Shown here piece after piece: positions 26,104 through 34,767 of a DNA stretch of 64,000 bases. Location of the stretch: assembly GCF_000711955.1 (NCBI RefSeq), contig NZ_JONR01000006.1:124001-188000 (forward strand), read 5' to 3'. The notes beneath the pieces were generated by a model. It saw only the letters and a list, made by a program, of their open reading frames with translations, had not been told where the DNA came from and made no database searches. Numbering within the stretch: the first letter of the stretch is position 1; each line of letters begins with the position of its first letter. Position numbers and translations under genes: made by a program. The DNA comes from Nevskia soli DSM 19509 (lineage in GTDB: Bacteria; Pseudomonadota; Gammaproteobacteria; Nevskiales; Nevskiaceae).

Positions 26104-27408
26104 CTAGGCCAGCTTCACCGCGAACAGCTGCTTGGAACGGCGCCAGACATAGAGCACGGTCAGCAGGGTCATGGTGCCGCCGAAGATCACCGAGGGCACT
26201 GTGCCCATCAGGCGCGCGGCGAGGCCGGACTCGAAGGCACCCAGCTCGTTGGAAGCGGCGAGGAAGATGCCGTTGACCGAGACCACGCGGCCGCGCAGGT
26301 GGTCCGGCGGCATGATCTGCAGGATGGTGCCCCGGATCACCACGCTGACGCTGTCGAAGGCGCCGGTGAGGAACAGCGCCGTCACCGACAGCCAGAAGCT
26401 GCGCGAAAGTCCGAACAGCAGGATGGTCAGGCCGAAACCCGCCACCACCACCAGCAGGTTGCGCCAGGCATGGCGGGTCGGTGGAAAGCGGGTGCAGAGC
26501 AGCAGGGTGACCATGGCGCCGATGGCCGGCGCCGCGCGCAGCACGCCCAGGCCCTCGGGGCCAACCGACAGGATGTCGGTGGCGAAGATCGGCAGGATCG
26601 CCATGGCGCCGCCGAACAGCACCGAGAACAGGTCCAGCGAAATCGAGTAGAGGATGATCGGCGTCTTGAAGACGAAGTCGATGCCCTCGCGCAGGCTCTC
26701 CCAGATGTTGGCTTCGGCCACCCCGTCCTGGCGCGGCTGCGGCGGCCGCGGCTTGAGGCCGGTGAACAGCAGCAACGCGCCCAGGATCAGGGCGATGACC
26801 ACCGCCAGCGTGCCGGTAAGGCCCAGTACGGCGAAGAGGAAGCCGGCGCACATCGGCCCGACGATGGAGCCGCCCTGCCAGCCGCTGCTGCGCCAGGCGG
26901 CGGCGTTGGCGTAGATCTCGCGCGGCACGATGAAGGCGGTGAGCGAACTCGCCGCCGGCGAGAAGAAGCCGCGCGCCAACCCCAGCGCCGCGATGACGCC
27001 GTAGATGGTGATGAGCAGGGTGTTCTGCGAAACGTGCGCCAGCGTCGAAGGCAGGGTCACCCACAGCAACACCGCCGAACCAAGGGCAACAAAGGCCACC
27101 GCCGCCAGCATGATGCGGCGCCGGTCGCCGCGGTCGGCCAGGTGCCCGCCGAACAGGGCCAGGGCGATGAACGGCACCGCCTCGGCCAGGCCGGTGAAGC
27201 CCAGCACCAGCGGATCGTGCGTCATGGTGTAGAGCTGGTAACCCAGCACCACTTCCTGCGCCAGGATGGCGACGGTGAAGAGGAACACGCCCAGGGTGAG
27301 ATTGCGGAACTCGGGGTAGCGCAACGCGGCCAGGGCGTCGTGCGGCGCCGGCTCGGGCGCGGTGGCGGCCGCGAGCTCTTCGGGCGGCGGGGTCAGCGAT
27401 TCGGTCAT
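26104..27408 (-). CDS. MFS transporter, EntS-like
   Basis: This 434-residue protein has 12 predicted membrane helices. The cytoplasmic motif A-like loop is 'GGHLADRGDRRRIMLAAVAF' after helix 2. Sequence style ('RYPEFRNLTLGVFLFTVAIL', 'VVIRGTILQIMPPDHLRGRV') matches the EntS/MefA-type exporters. N-terminal acidic and Ala/Pro-rich residues precede helix 1. It is 21 bp downstream of rsmI on the same strand, so co-transcription is possible. The substrate is unknown. Confidence 0.85.
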   Translation of the reverse strand: MTESLTPPPEELAAATAPEPAPHDALAALRYPEFRNLTLGVFLFTVAILAQEVVLGYQLYTMTHDPLVLGFTGLAEAVPFIALALFGGHLADRGDRRRIMLAAVAFVALGSAVLLWVTLPSTLAHVSQNTLLITIYGVIAALGLARGFFSPAASSLTAFIVPREIYANAAAWRSSGWQGGSIVGPMCAGFLFAVLGLTGTLAVVIALILGALLLFTGLKPRPPQPRQDGVAEANIWESLREGIDFVFKTPIILYSISLDLFSVLFGGAMAILPIFATDILSVGPEGLGVLRAAPAIGAMVTLLLCTRFPPTRHAWRNLLVVVAGFGLTILLFGLSRSFWLSVTALFLTGAFDSVSVVIRGTILQIMPPDHLRGRVVSVNGIFLAASNELGAFESGLAARLMGTVPSVIFGGTMTLLTVLYVWRRSKQLFAVKLA

Positions 27409-27429
27409 GCGAGGGGGAAGCGGCGCGAC

Positions 27430-28353
27430 TCAGTCGGGGTCGCCATTGTCCTTGTTTTCGCCGTTTTCGCCAGCGAGCCGCAGGGCCACCGCGTAGAGCG
27501 CCTTGCGCGGCGCCCCGGTGATTTCTGCCGCCAGCCGCGCCGCGCCGGACGGCGGCAGCTCGCGCAGCAGCAGGCGCAGCACCCGCTCGCCCTCGGCCAG
27601 GTCCGCGGTCTGCCCGGCGCTGCCGATCAGCAGCACGAACTCGCCGCGGCCGCGGTTGGCGTCCGCCGCCTGCCAGGCCTGCAGGCCGGCAGCGGTGCCG
27701 CTGTAGCTCTCCTCGAAGCGCTTGCTCAATTCGCGCGACAGCGCCACCGGCCGCTGCGGCCCGAGCACGGCGGCGAGGTCGGCCAGGGTGTCGGCGATGC
27801 GGTGCGAGGATTCGTAGACGATGACGGTGCGCGGCTCGCGCCCCAGCTGTTCCAGCTTGGCCCGCCGCGCCGCCTGCTTGGGCGGCAGGAAGCCGGCGAA
27901 GAGGAAAGCGTCGCTGGGCAGGCCGGACACCGACAGCGCCGCCACCGCGGCGCAGGGACCGGGCACGGCATAGGCCGGCACGCCGGCGGCGCGTGCGGCG
28001 CGCACCAGGGCGAAGCCGGGGTCGGAGATCAGCGGCGTGCCGGCGTCGGAGATCAGGGCCAGGGACTGCCCGGCCTGCAACTGCCGCACCAGTTCGGCGG
28101 CAATGCGATCCTCATTGTGCTCGTGCAGGGCCACCAGCGGCCGCTGGATGCCGAAATGCGCCAGCAGCAGGCCGCTGGTGCGGGTGTCCTCGGCGGCGAT
28201 GCGATCCACTCCGGCGAGGATGCGGCAGGCTCGCGGCGACAGATCGCCGAGGTTGCCGATGGGGGTGGCGACGACGTACAGGGCGCCCGCCACGACAGTG
28301 TGATCTACGTCTTCCGGCGGGGCCGGCGCGGCAGCGGATCGTTCGGTGGTCAT
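27430..28353 (-). CDS. rsmI: 16S rRNA (cytidine-1402 2'-O)-methyltransferase
   Basis: This 307-residue protein has the tetrapyrrole-methylase fold. RsmI signatures are 'LYVVATPIGNLGDLSPRACR', 'DRIAAEDTRTSGLLLAHFGI' and 'ALISDAGTPLISDPGF', with 'GFLPPKQAARRAKLEQL' and 'YESSHRI' further on. It methylates C1402 of 16S rRNA. About 20 extra residues precede the core, so the real start may be further in. It is divergent from lpoA, as in enterobacteria, with only 15 bp between the annotated starts. Confidence 0.93.
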   Translation of the reverse strand: MTTERSAAAPAPPEDVDHTVVAGALYVVATPIGNLGDLSPRACRILAGVDRIAAEDTRTSGLLLAHFGIQRPLVALHEHNEDRIAAELVRQLQAGQSLALISDAGTPLISDPGFALVRAARAAGVPAYAVPGPCAAVAALSVSGLPSDAFLFAGFLPPKQAARRAKLEQLGREPRTVIVYESSHRIADTLADLAAVLGPQRPVALSRELSKRFEESYSGTAAGLQAWQAADANRGRGEFVLLIGSAGQTADLAEGERVLRLLLRELPPSGAARLAAEITGAPRKALYAVALRLAGENGENKDNGDPD

Positions 28354-28368
28354 GTCATACTTTAGCGG

Positions 28369-30282
28369 ATGACGCCCCGCCGACTGACACCCATCGCCGC
28401 CCTCATGCTGGCCGCGCTCGCCGGATGCGCCGCCGGATCCGGCCTGCCGTCCTATACCTCGTCCTCCTACGAGTCTTCCGCCTCGCCCCTGGACGACGCG
28501 CAGAAAGCGCTGATGCACAACGACTATTTCCGCGCCTCGCGGGCCTTCGAGCAGGCCGCGGCGCAGACCGCACCGCCGCAGAGCAACGAGTACCACCTGC
28601 GCGCCGCCGAAACCGCCACCGACGGCAACGATTACAGCTATGCCGGCACCATCCTCGACACCCTGCCGCTGGCGGCGCTCGACCCGCAGCAGCAGCTGCG
28701 CTGGCGCCTGCTGCGTGCGCGGGCCCTGCTGGCCCGCAACGACGCCGCCGGGGCGCTGCGCATGCTGCCCGAGAACACAGCCAATTCACCGCTGGCCGAA
28801 CGCGTGCTGCTGCTGCGCGGCCGCGCCCTGTTCCGCCTCAACGATCCGGTGGGCGCGACCCAGACCCTGGTGCAGCGCGAACGCCTGCTCGGCGTCCCGG
28901 CCATGGTCAGCGAGAACCGCGACGCCATCTGGTCCGGCCTCGGCGCCGCGCCGCTCGACGCGTCCGCCCTGGCCCGCGCCGGCAATACCGATCCGGTGAC
29001 GCGCGGCTGGATCGAGCTGGCCAACCTGTCCCATCGCAACGCCTCGCTGGAAATGTACGACGGCTGGCGCCAGCGCTATCCGGGCCACCCGGCGCAGGAC
29101 CGCCTGGCCAGCGTGATGATGCCGACGGCGCCGCCGCAACCCCCGATCAACCAGGCCGGTCCCGCGCCGGCCTACGTCACGCCGCCGCCCGGCGCGACGC
29201 CCCCGGCTTTCAACGGCGTCCCGGCGCGTCCCGGCTTCTACGCCCTGCTGCTGCCGCAAAGCGGCGGCCTGGCGGCCTATGCGGACAGCGTGCACGCGGG
29301 CTTTGCCGCGGCCGCGGCGCGGGCGGGCAACCCCGCCGACGTGCGCGTCTACGACGCCAGCAATCCGGCCGCGGCGGTCAGCGCCTACAGCCAGGCCATC
29401 AGCGAAGGCGCCGGCGTGGTGGTGGGTCCGCTGCTCAAGGCCAATGTCACCGCGCTGAGCCAGGCCGGCAGCCCGCGCACGCCGGTGCTGGCGCTGAATT
29501 ACCTGGATGCCGGCCATGTCGCGCCGGCCGGTTTCTACCAGTTCGGCCTCGCGCCCGAGGATGAAGCACGCGCCGCCGCCGAGGACGCCGCCGCGCGCGG
29601 CCTGCGCCGCGCCCTGGTGCTGGTGCCCGCCAACGAGCGGGGCGCCCGTGTGCAGGCGGCGTTCAGCCAGCGGCTGAGCGAGCTGGGCGGTGAAGTGCGC
29701 GACTCGCGCAGCTACTCCGGCGAGTTCAAGGACTGGGCCACGCCGATCAGCAGCCTGCTGCATTACCACGCGGTGGACGACAAGAAGAAACTGGCCGAGA
29801 TGCGCGCCAGTGCGGCCCCTGGCGTCGATCCGCAGCGGCGCAACGATTTCGATTTCATCTTCATCGACGCCGGCGCCAACCAGGCGCGGCAGCTGTGGCC
29901 GCTGTTCCGCTACTACCATGCTGAACGCGTGGCAATCTACGACACCGCCACCGTCAACGAGGGCCATGGCGACCAGGACCTCGCCGGCATCCGTTTCTGC
30001 GACGCGCCCTGGATGCTCGACAACGGCGGCACCTGGGCTTCGCTGCGCGGCGATGCGCTGAACGGCCGCAACGCCGAACTGGCGCGTTTCTACGCCCTCG
30101 GCGACGACGCCTTCCTGCTGGCCCTGCGCCTGAGCCAGAACAGCCTGCATCCGCTGGACGAGCTGCCCGGGGGCACCGGCACCCTGCGCGTCGGCGACGA
30201 CGGCACGGTGCACCGCGGCCTGGTCTGCGCGCAGACCACCGAAGGCCAGCCGCGCCTGCTCGAAGCGGCGGGCGCGCAGTAG
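28369..30282 (+). CDS. lpoA: LpoA-type penicillin-binding-protein activator (outer-membrane lipoprotein)
   Basis: This 637-residue protein has a lipoprotein signal with lipobox 'LAALAGCAAGS' (Cys20). A TPR-like helical N-terminal domain covers about 45-250. A Pro-rich linker follows, then a periplasmic-binding-protein-like C-terminal domain from about 285 ('GFYALLLPQSGGLAAYADSV'). This is the YraM/LpoA arrangement that stimulates PBP1a from the outer membrane. Its place between divergent rsmI and downstream yraN-diaA confirms the identity. Confidence 0.92.
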   Translation: MTPRRLTPIAALMLAALAGCAAGSGLPSYTSSSYESSASPLDDAQKALMHNDYFRASRAFEQAAAQTAPPQSNEYHLRAAETATDGNDYSYAGTILDTLPLAALDPQQQLRWRLLRARALLARNDAAGALRMLPENTANSPLAERVLLLRGRALFRLNDPVGATQTLVQRERLLGVPAMVSENRDAIWSGLGAAPLDASALARAGNTDPVTRGWIELANLSHRNASLEMYDGWRQRYPGHPAQDRLASVMMPTAPPQPPINQAGPAPAYVTPPPGATPPAFNGVPARPGFYALLLPQSGGLAAYADSVHAGFAAAAARAGNPADVRVYDASNPAAAVSAYSQAISEGAGVVVGPLLKANVTALSQAGSPRTPVLALNYLDAGHVAPAGFYQFGLAPEDEARAAAEDAAARGLRRALVLVPANERGARVQAAFSQRLSELGGEVRDSRSYSGEFKDWATPISSLLHYHAVDDKKKLAEMRASAAPGVDPQRRNDFDFIFIDAGANQARQLWPLFRYYHAERVAIYDTATVNEGHGDQDLAGIRFCDAPWMLDNGGTWASLRGDALNGRNAELARFYALGDDAFLLALRLSQNSLHPLDELPGGTGTLRVGDDGTVHRGLVCAQTTEGQPRLLEAAGAQ

Positions 30283-30284
30283 CG

Positions 30285-30641
30285 ATGAACACGCAGCTGC
30301 GCGGCGCCGAGGCCGAGGCGCGGGCGCAGCGCCACCTGGAGCAGCATGGCCTGAAGCTGGTGACGCGCAACTGGCGCTGCCCCGGCGGCGAGCTGGACCT
30401 GGTGATGCGCGACAAGGACACCCTGGTACTGGTGGAAGTGCGCAAGCGCAGCCGCAGCGACTACGGCGACGCCTTCGCCTCGGTGCACGGGCGCAAGCGC
30501 GGGCGCCTGGTCCACGCGGCAAAATCGTTCCTGGCGGCGCATCCGCAGTACTCGCGCAGCCCGGTGCGTTTCGATGTGGTGGCGGTGGACGGCAGCGATG
30601 CCGTGGAATGGCTCACAGCGGCTTTCGACGCAGAGGAATAA
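30285..30641 (+). CDS. yraN: YraN/UPF0102 family nuclease-like protein
   Basis: This 118-residue protein has 'GAEAEARAQRHLEQHGLKLV' and the restriction-endonuclease-like core 'GELDLVMRDKDTLVLVEVRK' (PD-(D/E)xK-type E..D..E.K residues). Function is unproven. It starts 2 bp after lpoA. Its stop codon ends on the first base of a palindromic element that fills the gap to diaA. Confidence 0.92.
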   Translation: MNTQLRGAEAEARAQRHLEQHGLKLVTRNWRCPGGELDLVMRDKDTLVLVEVRKRSRSDYGDAFASVHGRKRGRLVHAAKSFLAAHPQYSRSPVRFDVVAVDGSDAVEWLTAAFDAEE

Positions 30642-30903
30642 GGGCCTGCTGACTGTCATTTGGTCGCTGCGTTGTCCCCAAAATCGCGCCATGCGCCCCT
30701 CCCGCACCCACCTCGCTGCGCTCGGGCACCGTGTCGGGGCCGCATGACGCGATTTTGGGGACAACCCTCCGGGACGGGGGCAATTTTCGCGCATTGCGTC
30801 GTCTCTCCTCGCTCATGTACTTTCAGTACACTTCGCTCGTCGTTCCTAGCACTGCACAAAAATTACCCCCGTCGCAGCGATCAAATGACAGCCAGCAGGC
30901 CCT
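30641..30903. repeat. MITE-like palindromic element between yraN and diaA
   Basis: Outer arms 30641-30671 and 30873-30903 are 31-bp inverted repeats with two mismatches. Inner arms 30671-30688 and 30748-30765 are an 18-bp perfect inverted repeat (gttgtccccaaaatcgcg and complement), extended inward with a few mismatches. A small tgtact-ttc-agtaca hairpin lies in the right half. There is no gene inside. The element begins on the last base of the yraN stop and ends 2 bp before the diaA ATG. Confidence 0.85.
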
Positions 30904-30905
30904 AA

Positions 30906-31499
30906 ATGGCAGCAAATCTGGAAGCACGCATCCGGTCCCACTTCGAGGCCAGCATCGAGACCAAGCAGCGCACCCTGGCGACGATGCTGCCGGCGATCCT
31001 CGGCGCGGCCCAGCACATGGCCGCGGTGCTGAAGGCCGGCAACAAGGTGCTGGCCTGTGGCAACGGCGGCTCCGCCGCGGACGCGCAGCATTTCGCCGCC
31101 GAGCTGACCGGCCGCTATGAGCGCGAACGCCCAGGCCTAGCCGGCATCGCGCTGACCACCGACACCTCGGCGCTCACCGCCATCGCCAACGACTACAGCT
31201 ACGAGCAGGTGTTCTCCAAACAGGTGCAGGCGCTGGTGCGGCCGGGCGACCTGCTGCTGGGGATTTCCACCTCCGGCAATTCGGCCAACGTGATCCGCGC
31301 CATCGAGGCCGCGCACCAGGGCGGCGCCAGCGTCATCGCCCTCACCGGCAAGGATGGCGGCAGGATGGCGGCGATGCTGAAGGCCGGCGACTTCGAACTG
31401 CGTTCGGCCAGCAATGTCACCGCGCGCGTGCAGGAAACGCACCTGGTGTTCCTGCATTGCCTGTGCGATCTGACGGACGAGATCCTGTTTCCGGCGTAG
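30906..31499 (+). CDS. diaA: SIS-domain protein DiaA/GmhA (phosphoheptose-isomerase family)
   Basis: This 197-residue protein is a single SIS domain: 'NKVLACGNGGSAADAQHFAA' (phosphosugar loop), 'ALTAIANDYSYEQVFSKQVQ', 'DLLLGISTSGNSANVIRAIE' and 'VTARVQETHLVFLHCLCDLT'. The rsmI/lpoA-yraN context is that of DiaA, the DnaA-binding initiation factor. Sequence alone also allows sedoheptulose-7-phosphate isomerase. The upstream palindromic element abuts the ATG, so no normal Shine-Dalgarno is seen other than bases inside the element. Confidence 0.88.
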   Translation: MAANLEARIRSHFEASIETKQRTLATMLPAILGAAQHMAAVLKAGNKVLACGNGGSAADAQHFAAELTGRYERERPGLAGIALTTDTSALTAIANDYSYEQVFSKQVQALVRPGDLLLGISTSGNSANVIRAIEAAHQGGASVIALTGKDGGRMAAMLKAGDFELRSASNVTARVQETHLVFLHCLCDLTDEILFPA

Positions 31500-31585
31500 G
31501 TCGGATCAAGCGAAGCGAATCCGACAGCACACTGTCGAACGGCGCATGTCGGTTCCGGGCGCTGCGCGCCCTTGAACCGACCTAC
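31496..31585. repeat. Nested inverted repeats over the diaA stop
   Basis: Outer arms are gtaggtcgg (31496-31504) and ccgacctac (31577-31585). Inside are gtcggat/atccgac (31500-31506 with 31519-31525) and gtcggtt/aaccgac (31548-31554 with 31575-31581). The diaA stop TAG (31497-31499) is inside the first arm. Confidence 0.65.
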
Positions 31586-31604
31586 CTTCATTCCCGCGCC
31601 GGTG

Positions 31605-31633
31605 TAAAAAAAAGGGCGGCCCGTGGCCGCCCT
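31605..31633 (-). terminator. Intrinsic terminator of the pet-ssp operon
   Basis: The stem is agggcggcc/ggccgccct (31613-31621 with 31625-31633), followed on the minus strand by eight T. It lies 15 bp past the sspB stop. Confidence 0.9.
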
Positions 31634-31648
31634 GCGATTTCAACTTGT

Positions 31649-32068
31649 CTACTTCACGACCCTGAGCTTGGGACGCCCGCTCGGCCGCGGCGTTTCCGGC
31701 GGCGGCTCGTCCTCGCCCGGCGGGCGTACGGCGGGGGCTTCCGGATCGATCGGCTCGGGTTCGCCGAACAGGATGCCGTCGCCGTTCTCGCGCGCGTAGA
31801 TCGCCAGCACGGCGCCGCTGGGCACGACGATGTCGAAGGGCGAGCCGCCGAAGCGGGCCGAGAAGAAGATCGGCTCATTCTCGAGATTGAGTTCGCGCAC
31901 CGCCATCGGGCTGAGGTCGAGGGCGATGCGGCCTTCCTTGACGAAAGCCTTGGGCACGCTGACGCCGGGATAGTCGGCGGCGACCAGCAGGTGCGGGGTG
32001 TAGCCGTTGTCCAGCGCCCAGGCGTGGATGGCGCGGATCAGGTAGGGACGGCGTGAACGTGAGCTCAT
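31649..32068 (-). CDS. sspB: ClpXP adaptor / stringent starvation protein B
   Basis: This 139-residue protein contains 'SRRPYLIRAIHAWALDNGYT', 'PHLLVAADYPGVSVPKAFVK', 'IALDLSPMAVRELNLEN' and 'FSARFGGSPFDIVVP', all SspB landmarks. The acidic Pro-rich linker ends in 'GRPKLRVVK', the ClpX-binding tail. It delivers ssrA-tagged proteins to ClpXP. The start is 4 bp after sspA, as usual in gammaproteobacteria. Confidence 0.95.
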   Translation of the reverse strand: MSSRSRRPYLIRAIHAWALDNGYTPHLLVAADYPGVSVPKAFVKEGRIALDLSPMAVRELNLENEPIFFSARFGGSPFDIVVPSGAVLAIYARENGDGILFGEPEPIDPEAPAVRPPGEDEPPPETPRPSGRPKLRVVK

Positions 32069-32072
32069 AAGG

Positions 32073-32735
32073 TTAAGGCTTCCTGCCCGGTTCCTTGTTG
32101 AAACAGCGCTGATAGGCCGGGCGTGCAAACAGGCGCGCGGCGTAGCGGCGCAGCGGTTCGGCCTGCGCCGGCAATTCGATGGCGAGCTGGCCCAGGCGGC
32201 GCAGCAGCACGGCCCAGCCGCTGTCGACCAGGGTGTAGTCGCGGCCGAGGATGTAGCCCTGGGCGGCGAAGTGGCGGCCGCCGGCCAGCAGGCGCTCCAG
32301 CAATTCGCCGCGGGCCGCCGCGGCGCCGCGCGCGCCGACGGCCGGCAGGGCCTCGATCCGCGGCAGCAATTCGTGCTCCAGGCCTTGCAGCGCCATGCGC
32401 ACGCGCGCACGCGCGGCGGGCGACAGCGGCATCAGCGGCGGATGCGGATAGCGCTCGTCGAGGTATTCGACGATGACCCGCGCGCCGGTGATGACGCCTT
32501 CGCGGTCGGCCAGGGTCGGCAGCGACTGTGAGGGATTGAGGACCAGGAAATCCTCGTTGATGGCGCTGCCCGACCGGATGGTCTGGATCTGCGCGCTGTC
32601 GACGTCCTTCTCGGCCAGCACCAGGCGCGCCCAGTCGCAGGACAGCGAATCCTCGGCAATGAAAAGCATCAAGCCCGCGTTGGGCGCGGGCTTGATGGTG
32701 GACTGCGCCGTCTTGTGTCGGGTGCGCAGGGTCAT
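32073..32735 (-). CDS. sspA: Stringent starvation protein A (GST-fold RNA polymerase-associated)
   Basis: This 220-residue protein has a glutathione-S-transferase fold: thioredoxin-like N-domain 'LMLFIAEDSLSCDWARLVLA', 'NPSQSLPTLADREGVITGAR' with 'IVEYLDERYPHPPLMP', then a helical C-domain. SspA binds sigma70-RNA polymerase and lacks GST activity. About 20 residues precede the usual start, so an internal Met is possible. It is downstream of petC by 16 bp. Confidence 0.94.
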   Translation of the reverse strand: MTLRTRHKTAQSTIKPAPNAGLMLFIAEDSLSCDWARLVLAEKDVDSAQIQTIRSGSAINEDFLVLNPSQSLPTLADREGVITGARVIVEYLDERYPHPPLMPLSPAARARVRMALQGLEHELLPRIEALPAVGARGAAAARGELLERLLAGGRHFAAQGYILGRDYTLVDSGWAVLLRRLGQLAIELPAQAEPLRRYAARLFARPAYQRCFNKEPGRKP

Positions 32736-32751
32736 GCGGCTCCGTGCGTGA

Positions 32752-33507
32752 TCAATGAACGTCGCGCCAGAATTCCTTTTTCAGGAAATAGGTCAGCGGC
32801 AGCAACAGGAAGATCAGGTAGAACATCACGTTCCAGCCGGTGGAGACGCGGTCCTTGGCGTTGGGCTCCGCGGCATACACCATGAAATTGGTAAGGTCGG
32901 TGACGAAGGCCTGGTACTCTTCCGGCGTCATGCTGCCCGGCTGCGCCAGCTTCAGCGGCAGGCCCTCCTGATGCTCGCCCTTGCCCTCTTCGACCTTGAC
33001 CTGCCAGCCCTGCAGCTCGCCCAGCACCGCGGGCATCGCCACATTGGCCAGATACAGGTTGTTGACGCCGAACGGCCGGCTGCTGTCGAGGTAGAAGCCC
33101 ATCAGGTAGGAATAGACCCACTCCGGGCTGCGCGCCTTGGTTTCCAGGCTCAGGTCCGGCGGGACGCGGCCGAACCAGTCCTCGGCGGACTTGGCGGGGA
33201 TGGCGCTGACGATCGGCTCGCCGACCTTGACGCCGCTGAAGATCAGGTTCTGCTTGAGCAGGTCGTCGGAGATGCCCAGGTCCTGGCCGATGCGGTTGTA
33301 GCGCAGATACTTGAGCGAATGGCAGCCCGAGCAGTAGGCCATGAAGTCGCGGGCGCCGCGCTGCACCGAGACGGTGTTGCCGGCGTTGTCGGCGAACGGC
33401 AGGGTCTTGACCTCATCCTCCGCGTACGCGGCGGGGGCAGCGAGCAGCAGGCCGGTCAGGACGAGGGCGACACCCTTGATATTGCGCATAGTCTTCTTGG
33501 GGCTCAT
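32752..33507 (-). CDS. petC: Ubiquinol-cytochrome c reductase cytochrome c1
   Basis: This 251-residue protein has a signal peptide ending 'PAAYAEDE' and heme-c motif 'CSGCHS' (Cys59, Cys62, His63). The axial Met is probably in the 'NVAMPAVL' region. A C-terminal anchor helix 'WNVMFYLIFLLLPLTYFLKK' follows. Its start overlaps the cytochrome b stop by 4 bp. It passes electrons from the Rieske centre to soluble cytochrome c. Confidence 0.96.
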   Translation of the reverse strand: MSPKKTMRNIKGVALVLTGLLLAAPAAYAEDEVKTLPFADNAGNTVSVQRGARDFMAYCSGCHSLKYLRYNRIGQDLGISDDLLKQNLIFSGVKVGEPIVSAIPAKSAEDWFGRVPPDLSLETKARSPEWVYSYLMGFYLDSSRPFGVNNLYLANVAMPAVLGELQGWQVKVEEGKGEHQEGLPLKLAQPGSMTPEEYQAFVTDLTNFMVYAAEPNAKDRVSTGWNVMFYLIFLLLPLTYFLKKEFWRDVH

Positions 33508-34757
33508 GCGGTCACCCGTTCCGGTTCCGGCTTGGTCTTGTCGATCCGGGTGTAGATGGGCATACCCAGGAAGAACAGGAAGTAATAGAAGGTACCGAAG
33601 CGCGCCATCGCGGTGAACAGGGGGCTCGGCTTGTGCATGCCCAGGTAGCTGAGCATGAGGAAGTCCAGGGCGAAGATCACCACGGCGACCTTGAAGATCG
33701 GGCCCTTGTAGCGGATCGACTTGACCGGGCTGCGGTCGAGCCAGGGCAGGAAGAACAGGATCAGCACCGCCGCGAACATGACGATGACGCCCCAGATCTG
33801 CGTGCCGAAGGCCGAGGGGACGGCGCGCAACATGGCGTAGAACACGCAGAAGTACCAGGACGGGGCGATCTCGTCCGGGGTGACCTGCGGGTTGGCCGGC
33901 ATGAAGTTCGGCTTTTCCAGCACGTAGCCGCCGCCCTCGGGGGCGAAGAAGATCACCGCGCTGAACAGGATCAGGAACACGGTCACGCCGACGATGTCCT
34001 TCACCGTGTAGTACGGGTGGAACGGGATGCCGTCGAGCGGGATGTGGGTGGTCGGATCCTTCTTCTTCTTGATCTCGATGCCGTCGGGGTTGTTGGAACC
34101 GACTTCATGCAGGGCGATCAGATGCGCGATCACCAGGCCCACCAGCACGAACGGCAGGGCCACCACGTGCAGGGAGAACAGGCGGTTGATGGTGGCGTCG
34201 GCCGGGGTGTAGTCGCCCTGGATCCAGACCTGCAGGCCATGTCCGATGTAGGGGATGGTGCCGAACAGCGACAGGATCACCTGGGCGCCCCAGTAGGACA
34301 TGTTGCCCCAGGGCAGGACGTAGCCGCAGAAGCCTTCCGCCATCAGCACCAGGAAGATCAGGGCGCCGAAGATCCACACCAGCTCGCGCGGCTTGCGGTG
34401 CGAGCCGTAGAGGATGCCGCGGAACATGTGCAGGTAGACGACCAGGAAGAAGGCCGACGCGCCCGCCGCGTGGAGGTAGCGGATCAGCCAGCCCCAGGAG
34501 ACGTCGCGCATGATGTACTGCACGGAGTCGAACGAGGTTTCGGCGCCGGGCTTGTAGGCCATCGCCAGCACGATGCCGGTGATCAGCTGGTTGACCAGCA
34601 CCAGCAGGGCCAGCGAGCCGAAGTAGTACCAGAAGTTGAAGTTCTTCGGCGCGTAGTACTCGGACAGATGATCCTTCCACAGCTTGGTGGCCGGGAAACG
34701 GTCGTCGATCCAGCCGAGGAAGCCGGTGGTCTTGTGCGGGTTGGGGATAATCGCCAT
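33504..34757 (-). CDS. petB: Ubiquinol-cytochrome c reductase cytochrome b
   Basis: This 417-residue protein has eight predicted membrane helices. Heme-ligand histidines are seen in 'WLIRYLHAAGASAFFLVVYL' and 'LFSLHVVALPFVLVGLVIAH'. The quinol-site loop has 'PEGGGYVLEKPNFMPANPQV' and 'APSWYFCVFYAMLRAVP' (the conserved PEWY-type segment region). It forms the membrane core of complex III. It lies 10 bp downstream of petA. Confidence 0.96.
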   Translation of the reverse strand: MAIIPNPHKTTGFLGWIDDRFPATKLWKDHLSEYYAPKNFNFWYYFGSLALLVLVNQLITGIVLAMAYKPGAETSFDSVQYIMRDVSWGWLIRYLHAAGASAFFLVVYLHMFRGILYGSHRKPRELVWIFGALIFLVLMAEGFCGYVLPWGNMSYWGAQVILSLFGTIPYIGHGLQVWIQGDYTPADATINRLFSLHVVALPFVLVGLVIAHLIALHEVGSNNPDGIEIKKKKDPTTHIPLDGIPFHPYYTVKDIVGVTVFLILFSAVIFFAPEGGGYVLEKPNFMPANPQVTPDEIAPSWYFCVFYAMLRAVPSAFGTQIWGVIVMFAAVLILFFLPWLDRSPVKSIRYKGPIFKVAVVIFALDFLMLSYLGMHKPSPLFTAMARFGTFYYFLFFLGMPIYTRIDKTKPEPERVTA

Positions 34758-34767
34758 GTCGGTCGTC

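Noticed and set aside
30612..30905. Short open frames inside the yraN-diaA palindromic element
   Set aside because: They are translations of the inverted repeats, lack ribosome sites and resemble no protein.
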